Shown piece by piece: positions 38,480-47,630 of a stretch of DNA of 64,000 nt. The stretch covers positions 558,001-622,000 of the forward strand of contig NZ_JAKFFT010000007.1 in assembly GCF_021502655.1 (NCBI RefSeq). The letters are read 5' to 3'. Position 1 is the first letter of the stretch. Each line of letters opens with the position of its first letter. This DNA comes from Dyadobacter sp. CY347. GTDB taxonomy: Bacteria > Bacteroidota > Bacteroidia > Cytophagales > Spirosomataceae. Below the pieces are notes generated by a model. It was not told the DNA's origin, ran no database searches, and was given only the letters and a program-made list of their open reading frames with translations. The position numbers and the translations under genes were made by a program.

Positions 38480-39949
38480 ATGAACGATAAAGGAACGAAG
38501 CGTCTGCGGATGACTGCATCATCGCTGGATGGAAGGGATTTTAGTAACATGGACCTTGAAAATGCTGATTTCAGCTTTTCAAGTCTCAAAGACATCAATT
38601 TCGATGGGGCCAATTTGCGGAATGCAAAGCTTCGTTTTTCTGCTTTGGACCGCACCACATTCCGGAATTCAGATCTGCGCAATGCGGATCTCAGTTTCAG
38701 CAGCTTAACCGATGTAGACCTCACCGGCGCCAGGGTTGAAGGGGCCAATTTTAGTTTTACCTCTCAGGAAAAATCATTTAACTGGCGCGATTTCAACCTC
38801 ATTGGCATTATTCAAAATCAGGGCTGGATTGGCACCATTGTGGCTGTGATCCTGGGCGCAACCGTTTTATATGGGATTAATGCGATCTCCTATTTTACTG
38901 CCGAAATTTATTTTACCAATGAGCCCGTACGGATCAAGCTGTATCAATATCTGATTTCCCAGAACATTATAGCAGGCGTTTTTACAATTCTGCTAACACA
39001 GGGAATTACCATTTGGCTCGACGTTTTTATAACCCGCACCATTCTTAAGCACATTATTCTATCTGTTATCGTGCTGGTAATGAATAATTTGCTGAGTATT
39101 GCAGTGTATTTTCTTTTCGGAGTAACGCTCGTTGATAATTACAGGAATCTCTATCCTAATGAAGCGGCACAGGATGCGCCTTGGTATTGGTATATGTGGG
39201 GACCGATCATTGTAGCGAATATTTTTTACTTCCTCAGCCGGGAAAGCAAACAGATCTCAAGAAAGATTTCAGATCAGGAATTTCAATTGCTGAACCTCGA
39301 AAAACTGAAAACCCGCGCGGAGCTGGACGCATTGCAGGCACGCATTAACCCGCATTTTTTATACAATTCCTTAAACAGCATTGCCAGCCTCGTGCACGAA
39401 GATCCCGATAAGGCGGAGGAAATGACCCTTTTGCTTTCCAAACTATTCAGATATACAACGGGAAGAAAAACCAATGATTACTTTGATACCATCGAAAATG
39501 AGCTGGAAATGGTTGCCACTTATCTGCAAGTTGAAAAAGTGAGGTTCGGGGACCGGCTCAGGTTTACCGTTGAGGTTACCGATCCCGCGTTAAAAGAACT
39601 GCATGTTCCCAAATTCATTTTACAGCCCATTGTGGAAAACGCCATCAAGCACGGCGTTTCCAAAATGGCCGAACAGGGCGCCATTGTGGTGAGAATCTAC
39701 GAAGAAGACGATTGGCTGCATTTATGCGTGCATGACAACGGCCCGCCGTTTTCCGAAACAATGGGCGCCGGTTATGGAATGAGGAGCATTCAGGATAAAC
39801 TAAAATTGCTTTATGGAGACGCTGCCCGCCTTGAACTCCATAATAAGCCGCGTAAATCGGTCAACATTTCTATTCGAAAATCTGCTATTATTAAAAATCA
39901 ACACCAAGGCCATGACGCAATTCCCGTTGAAAACGATCCTCATAGATGA
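38480..39949 (+). CDS. LytS-type histidine kinase with N-terminal pentapeptide repeats
   Basis: 489 residues. Residues about 15-95 are pentapeptide repeats (A/S)(D/N)(L/F)xx: MDLENADFSFSSLKDINFDG, ANLRNAKLRFSALDRTTF, DLRNADLSFSSLTDVDLTG. Four membrane helices follow (about 113-133, 160-180, 187-210, 235-252). The histidine-kinase domain PF06580 has its phospho-acceptor in ARINPHFLYNSLNSIASL (His292). The ATPase domain has FILQPIVENAIKHG and VHDNGPPFSETMGAGYGMRS. The pentapeptide solenoid precedes the first membrane helix with no signal peptide, so it is probably cytoplasmic. The 3' end overlaps the response regulator gene by 38 bases. Confidence 0.93.
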   Translation: MNDKGTKRLRMTASSLDGRDFSNMDLENADFSFSSLKDINFDGANLRNAKLRFSALDRTTFRNSDLRNADLSFSSLTDVDLTGARVEGANFSFTSQEKSFNWRDFNLIGIIQNQGWIGTIVAVILGATVLYGINAISYFTAEIYFTNEPVRIKLYQYLISQNIIAGVFTILLTQGITIWLDVFITRTILKHIILSVIVLVMNNLLSIAVYFLFGVTLVDNYRNLYPNEAAQDAPWYWYMWGPIIVANIFYFLSRESKQISRKISDQEFQLLNLEKLKTRAELDALQARINPHFLYNSLNSIASLVHEDPDKAEEMTLLLSKLFRYTTGRKTNDYFDTIENELEMVATYLQVEKVRFGDRLRFTVEVTDPALKELHVPKFILQPIVENAIKHGVSKMAEQGAIVVRIYEEDDWLHLCVHDNGPPFSETMGAGYGMRSIQDKLKLLYGDAARLELHNKPRKSVNISIRKSAIIKNQHQGHDAIPVENDPHR

Positions 39950-40697
39950 CGAACCGCTGGCATTAAGCCGCCTTCGAAGGCTTTTGGAGAAGCATAATGA
40001 TGTTTTCACCATTGTCTCCGACGCAAAAAACGGTGCGGAAGGTTTGGTTGAGATCGACAAGCATAATCCCGATATCATCTTCCTGGACATTGAAATGCCG
40101 CTTTTGAATGGTTTTGAAATGCTTGCCAAGCTCACGAAAATGCCATTGGTAATATTTTCAACAGCCTACGATCAGTATGCGATCCGCGCTTTTGAGGAAA
40201 ATTCTGTTGATTATCTGCTAAAACCGGTTGAAAACGAGCGGCTTGTCAAGACGATTGAAAAGATCCGCAACATTACCAAAGCCGGCGCGAATAACCTTGC
40301 CACGGTAAATCCATATTCCGAAAACCTCCTGAGACTTTTGGAGGAAATGAAGCCTAAAAAGGAAATTTTCTCATTGTCCGTCAAATCAGGCGACCGGATT
40401 TTGCTTATTCCGCTGACCGAGATCACCCACTTTGAGGCTGAGGAAAAGTATGTTTTCCTGAATACATTAGACGGACAAAAATATCTGCTCAATTATACCC
40501 TGACGTCCCTGGAAGAAAAGCTTCCCAAGCAATATCTGCGCATCAGCCGCGCCGGGATCGTCAATTCCCATCACATTAAAGAAATCCAGAAGCATTTCAA
40601 CAGCAAGTATGTCATTATCATGCGCGACCGCAAAGCATCTCAGCTCACGAGCGGCAGCACATATGGCGATGCAATCCGCCATCTTCTTGATAATTAA
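39912..40697 (+). CDS. LytTR-family response regulator
   Basis: 261 residues from ATG 39912 (MTQFPLKTILIDDEPLA). The longer frame would overlap the kinase gene by another 99 bases. The receiver domain has the acidic pair DDE, phospho-acceptor Asp59 in IIFLDIEMPLLNGFE, and FSTAYDQYAIRAFEENSVDYLLKP. The C-terminal LytTR DNA-binding domain (about 155-260) shows DRILLIPLTEITHFEAEEKYVFLNT and LRISRAGIVNSHHIKEI. It is the partner of the pentapeptide kinase, given the 38-base overlap. Confidence 0.96.
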   Translation: MTQFPLKTILIDDEPLALSRLRRLLEKHNDVFTIVSDAKNGAEGLVEIDKHNPDIIFLDIEMPLLNGFEMLAKLTKMPLVIFSTAYDQYAIRAFEENSVDYLLKPVENERLVKTIEKIRNITKAGANNLATVNPYSENLLRLLEEMKPKKEIFSLSVKSGDRILLIPLTEITHFEAEEKYVFLNTLDGQKYLLNYTLTSLEEKLPKQYLRISRAGIVNSHHIKEIQKHFNSKYVIIMRDRKASQLTSGSTYGDAIRHLLDN

Positions 40698-41016
40698 TCG
40701 GGTTAGTCCGTCCTCAGACACAAAATAATGATTTTGAAGAGGCCATACTTATTCCTAAATTGCGCCCTGATTTTAAATTCCATTACTATTTTTGAGGTTA
40801 ATCAACTGTTCATCAGAAGGTTTATAGCAATTTGAGGCGAAGCTAAGACTAATATTTTTTTAGTTTTCGACACAGAATGCTGCATTCCTGCGTATCGTGA
40901 TGTACAAAGTGATCCCTTTAAAAAAGCGGGAAGTTTTAAATTTTGATCTTACTTGAAAAGATCCTCGCTGTAGTTCATTTTGTTTTTATTAAAAAAGGTT
41001 AAAGGGGTCAGGAATA
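40698..41016 (+). other. intergenic region before uppS
   Basis: 319 AT-rich bases without a gene. A TATTTTTG box at 40787-40794, with TTG at 40760-40762 (24-base spacer, long), is the best promoter candidate for the uppS operon. It would leave a leader of over 200 bases. No clear terminator for the regulator gene is seen. Confidence 0.45.
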
Positions 41017-41769
41017 ATGAAGGAGCTCATTGATACGGGCAATCTGCCAAAGCACATCGCCGTTATCATGGACGGTAACGGAAGATGGGCCCAAAACCAG
41101 GGAGCAGCGCGCATTTTCGGCCATCGCAATGCGATTAAGGCCGTTAGGGAAGTAACCGAAGGTTGTGCAGAACTGGGTGTCGGGTTTTTGACACTTTATG
41201 CATTTTCCACCGAAAACTGGGCCCGTCCCGAGTTTGAAGTAAGGGCTTTGATGGAATTACTGGTTCAGTCGATCGGAAATGAGCTGCCTACCATGCTCAA
41301 AAACAATGTGAAGCTGGACACCATAGGTGATACGGAGAGTTTGCCGAAAAGCTGCCGGAAAACATTGGCCGAAGCCGTTGAAGCTACCAAGGCAAACACA
41401 GGTCTTAACCTGATCCTGGCGCTTGGTTACAGTGGAAAATGGGACATTACTCAGGCTGCGAAGAAGATTGCGGAAGATGTAAAGAATGGTGTGATTACAC
41501 CGGAGGAGATCAACGAAGAGATGCTGGCTACGAATCTGGCAACCCAAAACCGCCCGGAAGTGGACCTGATGCTGCGCACAGGCGGTGACCACAGGATCAG
41601 CAATTTCCTTTTATGGCAGCTTGCATACGCAGAGCTGTATTTTTACGAAAACCTTTTCTGGCCGGATTTCAGGCGGGAACATTTATATGAAGCGATTGCC
41701 GCCTTTCAAAACAGAGAGCGTCGTTTTGGCAAAACTGGTGAACAAATAAAAGCGAATAGTGCTAAGTAG
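41017..41769 (+). CDS. uppS: isoprenyl (undecaprenyl) diphosphate synthase
   Basis: 250 residues. Makes the C55 lipid carrier used for peptidoglycan and O-antigen assembly. HIAVIMDGNGRWAQNQG carries the catalytic Asp; LTLYAFSTENWARPEFEV and RTGGDHRISNFLLWQLAYAELYF (the substrate RxxxxxRxSxF-type site) are conserved. bamA begins six bases after its stop, so both are in one operon. Confidence 0.97.
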   Translation: MKELIDTGNLPKHIAVIMDGNGRWAQNQGAARIFGHRNAIKAVREVTEGCAELGVGFLTLYAFSTENWARPEFEVRALMELLVQSIGNELPTMLKNNVKLDTIGDTESLPKSCRKTLAEAVEATKANTGLNLILALGYSGKWDITQAAKKIAEDVKNGVITPEEINEEMLATNLATQNRPEVDLMLRTGGDHRISNFLLWQLAYAELYFYENLFWPDFRREHLYEAIAAFQNRERRFGKTGEQIKANSAK

Positions 41770-41775
41770 AATAAT

Positions 41776-44364
41776 ATGAACCTTGTGAAAAATTTGAATA
41801 AATCATTAGCACACCTCAAAAGTATTTTAGCATTGATCCTGCTTTGCTGGTGTTTTTCAGCAAATGCACAAAAGGTCGGGCTGGGCGCTGCGGGATCAAA
41901 GCCTTCCTCCGCTGCCGCCAATCTGGGAATTGACCCGGCTAATCCAAAAGAATTCACCATTGCAGAAGTAACCGTCTCAGGGACCCAGTTTCTGGACCCT
42001 AATTCCATGGTTTCCATTTCAGGTTTGAAGCCCGGGGATAAAATCCGTGTGCCGGGACCAGCAATTCCGTCGTCTATCAGAAGAATGATGGATTTCGGAA
42101 CACTGAATGATGTGGAGATCATGGCCACAAAGGTGGAAGGCGAAAAAATCTGGCTGAACATTCACATTAAAGAGCGTCCAAGACTTTACAAAGTTTCGTT
42201 TTCAGGCATCCGCAAAGGAGAGCGCGAAACATTGAATGATAAGGTGAAATTGATTAAAGGACGCGTGATCACGCCAACCGTAATTAAAAATACGCAGCTT
42301 GTTATCAAGAAATATTACATGGATAAAGGGTTTTACAACACTAAAGTAAAAGTGTTGCAAATTCCGGATTCGACCCGCGGACAAGCGACGCTTAACTTCA
42401 CAATTACGAAAGGAAAGAAAGTTAAGATTGAGAAAATTGACATTGAGGGAAATACAGCGGTGAGCGACAAGATCCTCAAACGCAAAATGAAAGGAACCAA
42501 GCAAAAAAGAATTGGCCGCCTTTTCAACCCCTCCAAATACATTCCTAAAAAATACGACGAAGACAAGGAAAAACTGATCGCCTATTATCGTAAAAACGGT
42601 TACCGCGATGCAACGATCGAATTTGACTCCATCAAAAATGGCGAAGAAACGATCAGCATTGTCATGAAGATCGACGAGGGGACCAAGTATTTCTATCGCG
42701 ATATCAGCTGGTCCGGAAATTACCTTTATACATCGGCTTATCTGAGCGAGCGCCTGGGTGTCAAGAAAGGCGACGTTTACAATCCGGAAGAGCTTGACAA
42801 AAAAATTAATGGTATTCCAGGTGCAGACGTTAGCTCCATTTATATGGACGACGGTTACCTGTATTTCCGCATTGAGCCTACTGAAAAAGCCGTTGAAGGC
42901 GATTCTATCGACGTTGAATTAAGAATGTTTGAAGGAAAGCAAGCAACGATCAACCGCATTTTGCTGAATGGTAACACCAAAACCAGTGACCGCGTCGTGT
43001 TAAGGGAGCTTTTCACATTGCCGGGACAGAAATTCAGTAAGACCGAAATTATCAACACACAGCGTCAGTTATCCCAAATGGGCTATTTTGACCCTGAAAA
43101 AATCCAGATCAACCCGATCCCGAACCAGCAGGATGGAACGGTGGATATCGAATATACAGTTGAAGAAAAACCTTCTGACCAGATTGAATTATCCGGTGGA
43201 TGGGGTGGATACATTGGTTTCGTGGGAACATTGGGTTTGGTATTCAATAACTTCTCGTTAAAAAATATTCCAAACCGCGAAACATGGCGGCCATTACCTT
43301 CCGGTGACGGTCAAAAACTATCATTGAGATTCCAGGCGAACGGAAAGCAATATCAGACTTACTCGCTATCATTCAGTGAGCCATGGCTGGGCGGGAAGAA
43401 GCCGATCAACTTTGGTGTTTCCTTGCAGCGCACCGTTTACCGTATGACAGATTACCGTTCGATCTACGGTGGAAGCCGCAACATTGATTACCGTGGTGGT
43501 TACTATAACAATGGTATCACATTGTCTCTTGGTCGCCGTTTGAAAGAACCGGATCGCAATCTGGTGATGACCCATTCGCTATCTTACCAGCGTTACCGTT
43601 TGGACAGTCTTGACATTTTCCGGATTGGTTACAACACAGGATCTTCAAACAATATTTCTTTCAACACAACCATTTCAAGAAATACGCTGAGCGATTTCCA
43701 ATTCCCAAGAAACGGAAGCAACATTTCGTTAAGCGGGACTTTCACACCTCCATATTCATTGCTGAGGAAAAAGGAATTTACTGATAAAACCGACACTTAT
43801 CGTTGGGTAGAATATCACAAATGGATGTTCGATGCCAGCTATTATGCGACCATCACCGGAAAACTTGTATTAAGCGCCCGTACGCACATGGGTTTCCTGG
43901 GAGCATATGGAGACAAAGTAGGTTACAGCCCATTCGGCCGCTTTATCGTGGGTGGATCAGGCCTGGCAGGACAAGGATCGTTCTCACTTGCTGACCAGGA
44001 TATCATCGGTTTGCGCGGTTACCAGGATCAGAAAGTAGGGCCGCAGAATGCGGACGGATTTCCGGCATCTGGTGGCGGGATTGTTTATAACAAATATGTA
44101 ATGGAGCTTCGTTACCCTGTTTCATTGAACCCGCAAGCGACCATCTTTATATTAGGTTTCGCGGAAGGTGGAAACAACTGGGGAACATATAAAGAGTTTA
44201 ACCCATTTGATCTGAAACGTTCAGCCGGGGTTGGAGCGCGTATATTTATGCCTGCATTCGGACTTTTGGGTATCGACTGGGGTTATGGATTTGACAAAAT
44301 TCAGGGAGAGCCGAAACGAAGCGGACCGCAGTTCCATTTTACAATTGGACAGCAGATCAGATAA
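41776..44364 (+). CDS. bamA: outer membrane protein assembly factor BamA
   Basis: 862 residues. Inserts beta-barrel proteins into the outer membrane. A signal peptide (ILALILLCWCFSANA) is followed by POTRA repeats (about 50-450; FTIAEVTVSGTQFLDPNSM, VKIEKIDIEGNTAVSDKILKRKM, ATINRILLNGNTKTSDRVVLREL), and a 16-strand barrel. The barrel contains the lock motif LRGYQDQKVGPQ and ends in a QFHFTIGQQIR-type signal. It lies between uppS and two ompH genes, the usual barrel-assembly neighbourhood in Bacteroidota. Confidence 0.97.
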   Translation: MNLVKNLNKSLAHLKSILALILLCWCFSANAQKVGLGAAGSKPSSAAANLGIDPANPKEFTIAEVTVSGTQFLDPNSMVSISGLKPGDKIRVPGPAIPSSIRRMMDFGTLNDVEIMATKVEGEKIWLNIHIKERPRLYKVSFSGIRKGERETLNDKVKLIKGRVITPTVIKNTQLVIKKYYMDKGFYNTKVKVLQIPDSTRGQATLNFTITKGKKVKIEKIDIEGNTAVSDKILKRKMKGTKQKRIGRLFNPSKYIPKKYDEDKEKLIAYYRKNGYRDATIEFDSIKNGEETISIVMKIDEGTKYFYRDISWSGNYLYTSAYLSERLGVKKGDVYNPEELDKKINGIPGADVSSIYMDDGYLYFRIEPTEKAVEGDSIDVELRMFEGKQATINRILLNGNTKTSDRVVLRELFTLPGQKFSKTEIINTQRQLSQMGYFDPEKIQINPIPNQQDGTVDIEYTVEEKPSDQIELSGGWGGYIGFVGTLGLVFNNFSLKNIPNRETWRPLPSGDGQKLSLRFQANGKQYQTYSLSFSEPWLGGKKPINFGVSLQRTVYRMTDYRSIYGGSRNIDYRGGYYNNGITLSLGRRLKEPDRNLVMTHSLSYQRYRLDSLDIFRIGYNTGSSNNISFNTTISRNTLSDFQFPRNGSNISLSGTFTPPYSLLRKKEFTDKTDTYRWVEYHKWMFDASYYATITGKLVLSARTHMGFLGAYGDKVGYSPFGRFIVGGSGLAGQGSFSLADQDIIGLRGYQDQKVGPQNADGFPASGGGIVYNKYVMELRYPVSLNPQATIFILGFAEGGNNWGTYKEFNPFDLKRSAGVGARIFMPAFGLLGIDWGYGFDKIQGEPKRSGPQFHFTIGQQIR

Positions 44365-44416
44365 TATTTTCGGTTGTAGTTTCGTTAAGAAGTTTGCAAA
44401 TTATTAGCTCCCTGGC

Positions 44417-45043
44417 ATGAAGAAGTTTTTTATTTTACTAGTTTTGTCAATTCTATGTGGATCAGCGTCCTGGGCGCAAAAGATTGGTTACACAGACATG
44501 GAATTCATCACTAGTAAAATGCCTGAGTACCAATTGGCACAAACAGAGATGAAGAAATTCTCTGATAAGTGGGCCAAAGAGATTCAGGACAAGTTTTCGG
44601 AGATTGATCGCATGCAGCGTGCTTATATGGCCGAGGAGATCCTGCTCACGGAAGATTTGAAACGGAAAAGACAGAGCGAGATTAAAGAAAAGGAGCTCGA
44701 AGCCGGAGAATACAACAGCAAGATCTTCGGCATGGAAGGACTTCTGTTTCAGAAGAAGAAAGAATTAATGAAGCCTGTCCTTGAAAAAGTGCAGCGGGCA
44801 GTGACCAAAGTTTGCAGCCAGCGCAGGCTCGATTTTATGTTTGATAAGTCCAGCGATGTAGGCATGCTTTATACGAATCCCAAGCACGATTACTCGGATT
44901 ATGTGATGGAGGAGCTTGGTATCAATCCAAAAGCAACAAAAGCAGCTGCGGAGGAAAAAGTAGGAAAGGCAGAGCAGCCGCCTGTACAGGCACCGACACA
45001 AAACTCACCAAAACAAAAAAGTACAAACAGTAAACTTAAGTAA
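44417..45043 (+). CDS. OmpH/Skp-family periplasmic chaperone (first copy)
   Basis: 208 residues. A signal peptide (FILLVLSILCGSASWAQ) is followed by the Skp core: KIGYTDMEFITSKMPEYQLAQTEMKKFSDKWAKEI, long helices and LMKPVLEKVQRAVTKVCSQRRLDFMFDKS. Skp is a trimeric holdase for outer-membrane proteins on their way to BamA. The C-terminal 40 residues are a Lys/Gln/Pro-rich tail. A second copy follows eight bases after its stop. Confidence 0.93.
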   Translation: MKKFFILLVLSILCGSASWAQKIGYTDMEFITSKMPEYQLAQTEMKKFSDKWAKEIQDKFSEIDRMQRAYMAEEILLTEDLKRKRQSEIKEKELEAGEYNSKIFGMEGLLFQKKKELMKPVLEKVQRAVTKVCSQRRLDFMFDKSSDVGMLYTNPKHDYSDYVMEELGINPKATKAAAEEKVGKAEQPPVQAPTQNSPKQKSTNSKLK

Positions 45044-45050
45044 CAAAGCA

Positions 45051-45725
45051 ATGAAACAAAAATTGATGGCTTTTTTGGTCGTAATGACCATTATTACAAC
45101 CCCTCTGTTAGCACAAACAACCCCTGCAAGCGGACTTACTAAAATCGGTTATACCAATGTTGATTATATAATTGGCAAGTTACCAGAAAGTAAAGTAATG
45201 CAGAACCAGCTTGAAGTTACAAAGGCTCAGTTGGATAAAGCATTGGGAGAAACTTATAAGGAAGCGCAGGAGAAATATGAAGCCTATCAAAAAAATGGTG
45301 CAAATATGACTGATGTCATCCGTGCAGATAAAGAAAAAGAATTGCAAAACCTGCAAACCAGAATTCAGGAAATGCAAAACAATGCACAGACATCATTGCA
45401 AACCAAGCAGCAGCAATTGCTTGAACCAATCTTGACCAAGGTTAACAATGCTATCCAGGAAGTTGGAAAAGAAAGCGGATTCCTTTACATCCTGAACATG
45501 GATGCAGGTGCAGGAACAACGCCGATCATTTTGTTTGCAGCTTCTGAAGACAACAACGCAACCAATCTTATCCTAAGAAAATTAGGAGTAGATCCTGACA
45601 AAATCGAGGCAGCAGCTCCTGCGGCAGCGAAGCCAGGAACAGCAGCACCAGTAACGGCGCCGGCGAAAACCGGAGCAGCAGCGCCTGCTACAACACCTGC
45701 GGCAACAACGCCAAAGAAAAAATAG
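45051..45725 (+). CDS. OmpH/Skp-family periplasmic chaperone (second copy)
   Basis: 224 residues, paralogue of the preceding gene. A signal peptide ends at LLAQ; then TKIGYTNVDYIIGKLPESKVMQNQLEVTKAQLDKAL, a coiled region and LLEPILTKVNNAIQEVGKESGFLYILN. The last 35 or so residues are an Ala/Pro/Thr tail ending in KKK. The two copies differ in charge and tail, so they may serve different clients or form mixed trimers (inference). The operon ends at the terminator 45747-45790. Confidence 0.93.
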   Translation: MKQKLMAFLVVMTIITTPLLAQTTPASGLTKIGYTNVDYIIGKLPESKVMQNQLEVTKAQLDKALGETYKEAQEKYEAYQKNGANMTDVIRADKEKELQNLQTRIQEMQNNAQTSLQTKQQQLLEPILTKVNNAIQEVGKESGFLYILNMDAGAGTTPIILFAASEDNNATNLILRKLGVDPDKIEAAAPAAAKPGTAAPVTAPAKTGAAAPATTPAATTPKKK

Positions 45726-45746
45726 TAGCAGCTTCATTGAACTTAT

Positions 45747-45790
45747 AATACCGGAGGGTAGTCTTTAAAATGGCTCCCTCCGGTATTTGT
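45747..45790 (+). terminator. uppS-bamA-ompH operon terminator
   Basis: AATACCGGAGGG (45747-45758) pairs with CCCTCCGGTATT (45776-45787), 17-base loop, short T run. Confidence 0.8.
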
Positions 45791-45920
45791 ATTTAACAAG
45801 GCCGAAGGTTAAGCACTGCACTATTATTTGAAATATCCAAAATCGCCCGGATTAACCATGCTTTGGTTTTCAAATATTAATTTAAAATTTATTCAAAACG
45901 CTTTTCTATATAGTATTTGC

Positions 45921-45928
45921 TAGTTTTG
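45921..45928 (+). promoter_or_regulatory. -7 box before the 45982 gene
   Basis: TAGTTTTG followed by CG, 53 bases before the ATG. The -33 element is not clear. Confidence 0.5.
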
Positions 45929-45981
45929 CGTTAGACTCAAAGGGTTTCTCGACACATGGAATTAATTATATTTTTGAAGTT

Positions 45982-47580
45982 ATGATTACAAAACATATTC
46001 ATAAAATACTGATACTTCTGACGGCCGTTTTATTGTTTTCTAAGGCGCAGGGACAGGATAATATGAAGAGTTCTGCGACCGGCCCCTTGCAGATTGTGTT
46101 CCCTAATGAGTCAGAATGGAATGTGTTGAGCGAAGGGAAAGAGATCAATTTCCACCTTCAGACCAGAGGCGGAAAAAGTGATTCGGTGCGTTACACCATT
46201 TCCAGCGGTTTTCTTAAGGAAATGAAATTTGACTCGCTCGGCCATTTTATCTGGACACCAAGTTACGACATCGCCGACCGGATCAACACTTCTAAGTCCT
46301 TCCCGGTTGTATTTGAAGCGCAGAGCACATCGGGAGAAAGTGCTTCCCGGGAAGTGGTTTTTAAAGTAATGCATGTAAACCGCCCCCCACAGGTTGACGA
46401 ATTAAAGCCATTTTACATTCAGTATAGAACCCAGAACACGTATCAGATTGACATGAACTCTGTCCGTGACCCGGATGGTGATCCTGTTGTGTTTGTTCCT
46501 ATTTTGGAGGAAATGCCGGAAGGGATGAAGCTGTCGGCTGCGGGTGAAATTGTTTGGGAGCCTTCAACCAAGCAGTTCAATATCTTAAAGGAGTCGCCGA
46601 AATATGTTGAGTTTTATGTGGAGGATCAGCCTTCCAAGGAGCGCACAAAAGGCAGGTTAAGATTGAACATTACGCAAATGGACCTCGCGCCGGACTTTAC
46701 GATCGTGCCTCAGGTATCCACCATCAGAAGCGCGGAAAACAACCGCATTAACCTTCGTTTTGCATTATCCGATCCGAATGGTGAGGACGACATTTCCACC
46801 TTCGCATTCATTTCCGAAAATAAGAATGTTCCGAAAGAGGCCCTGGTGAAGAATGCACCTACCAGCTATGAATTCATCTGGGAGCCGGGATATGATTTCG
46901 TAAAAGACCCATTCGATACACTCGCATTCAACATCATTTTTTACGTGATGGACAAAGCGCAGAACAAAAAGGAGAAGACAATCCGGTTTGTGATCAAAAA
47001 CACAGTAGACGAAAGTCTTCGCGATGCCTACGTGTATGGGTTATATAAAGGTGCGTTAGTGAATGCCTGGGGGCTTTTGGAGCAAATGCAGGAAAAAGAA
47101 ATTTATCTTAAAAAAGCATATTCCAAAGCGAAACGCGGGAAAAGAAGCCGTTCACTGCTGAATGCTTCGTTAGGAGCAACGACCGGCCTGGCGCCGCAGT
47201 TCACACAAAATGATCCCAAAGCACGCGGATACATTACAACGATTGGCGGGACCACAGTTGCAACAGTAGGAACGCTGGAAGCGACAGAAGTGATAGGAAA
47301 ATCCACAAATGGTTTGCTGGACCGCTTCAATTACGTGTTGCAGAAGAAGAATGAATTGCAAAATAAGGGAGACGTTTTTGCGAGGGAATATGCGCAAAAA
47401 TCAGCAAGACGCACGCCGGACTTCATTCGTAAACTCGATGAATTCAAGTCGCTGATGAACCTGAGTGGTTTGGTAGCGTTGGAGCTGGATGCGAATTGGG
47501 AAAATAAGAAGGAGGCTACGGATTCAGCATTGAAAAAGGCATTTAAGGATTTCGTGCCTTTGTCCAAGGATGAGAATTAA
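45982..47580 (+). CDS. secreted protein with Ig/cadherin-like repeats, function unknown
   Basis: 532 residues. A signal peptide (ILILLTAVLLFSKAQGQ) is followed by three beta-sandwich-type repeats in the first 335 residues. Typical phrases are FDSLGHFIWTPSYDIADR, LSAAGEIVWEPSTKQFNI, and APTSYEFIWEPGYDFVKDP, each ending in W(T/E)P, a pattern of putative-Ig/cadherin-like domains (VNRPPQVDELKPFYI, RDPDGDPVVF). The last 190 residues are helical and basic (KKAYSKAKRGKRSRSLLNASLG, ARRTPDFIRKLDEFKSLMNL) and include a small-residue patch (TTIGGTTVATVGTLEA). Probably a periplasmic or outer-surface protein conserved in Cytophagales. No T9SS C-terminal signal is seen. Confidence 0.8.
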   Translation: MITKHIHKILILLTAVLLFSKAQGQDNMKSSATGPLQIVFPNESEWNVLSEGKEINFHLQTRGGKSDSVRYTISSGFLKEMKFDSLGHFIWTPSYDIADRINTSKSFPVVFEAQSTSGESASREVVFKVMHVNRPPQVDELKPFYIQYRTQNTYQIDMNSVRDPDGDPVVFVPILEEMPEGMKLSAAGEIVWEPSTKQFNILKESPKYVEFYVEDQPSKERTKGRLRLNITQMDLAPDFTIVPQVSTIRSAENNRINLRFALSDPNGEDDISTFAFISENKNVPKEALVKNAPTSYEFIWEPGYDFVKDPFDTLAFNIIFYVMDKAQNKKEKTIRFVIKNTVDESLRDAYVYGLYKGALVNAWGLLEQMQEKEIYLKKAYSKAKRGKRSRSLLNASLGATTGLAPQFTQNDPKARGYITTIGGTTVATVGTLEATEVIGKSTNGLLDRFNYVLQKKNELQNKGDVFAREYAQKSARRTPDFIRKLDEFKSLMNLSGLVALELDANWENKKEATDSALKKAFKDFVPLSKDEN

Positions 47581-47598
47581 GATCAGGATCATATCAAA

Positions 47599-47630
47599 CG
47601 AAAAAAGAGAGCCTTAGCTCTCTTTTTTCG
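47599..47630. terminator. bidirectional terminator overlapping the lspA stop
   Basis: CGAAAAAAGAGAGC pairs with GCTCTCTTTTTTCG around a four-base loop (47613-47616). The lspA stop codon (minus strand, 47614-47616) lies in the loop, and the last codons of lspA form one arm. Confidence 0.85.
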
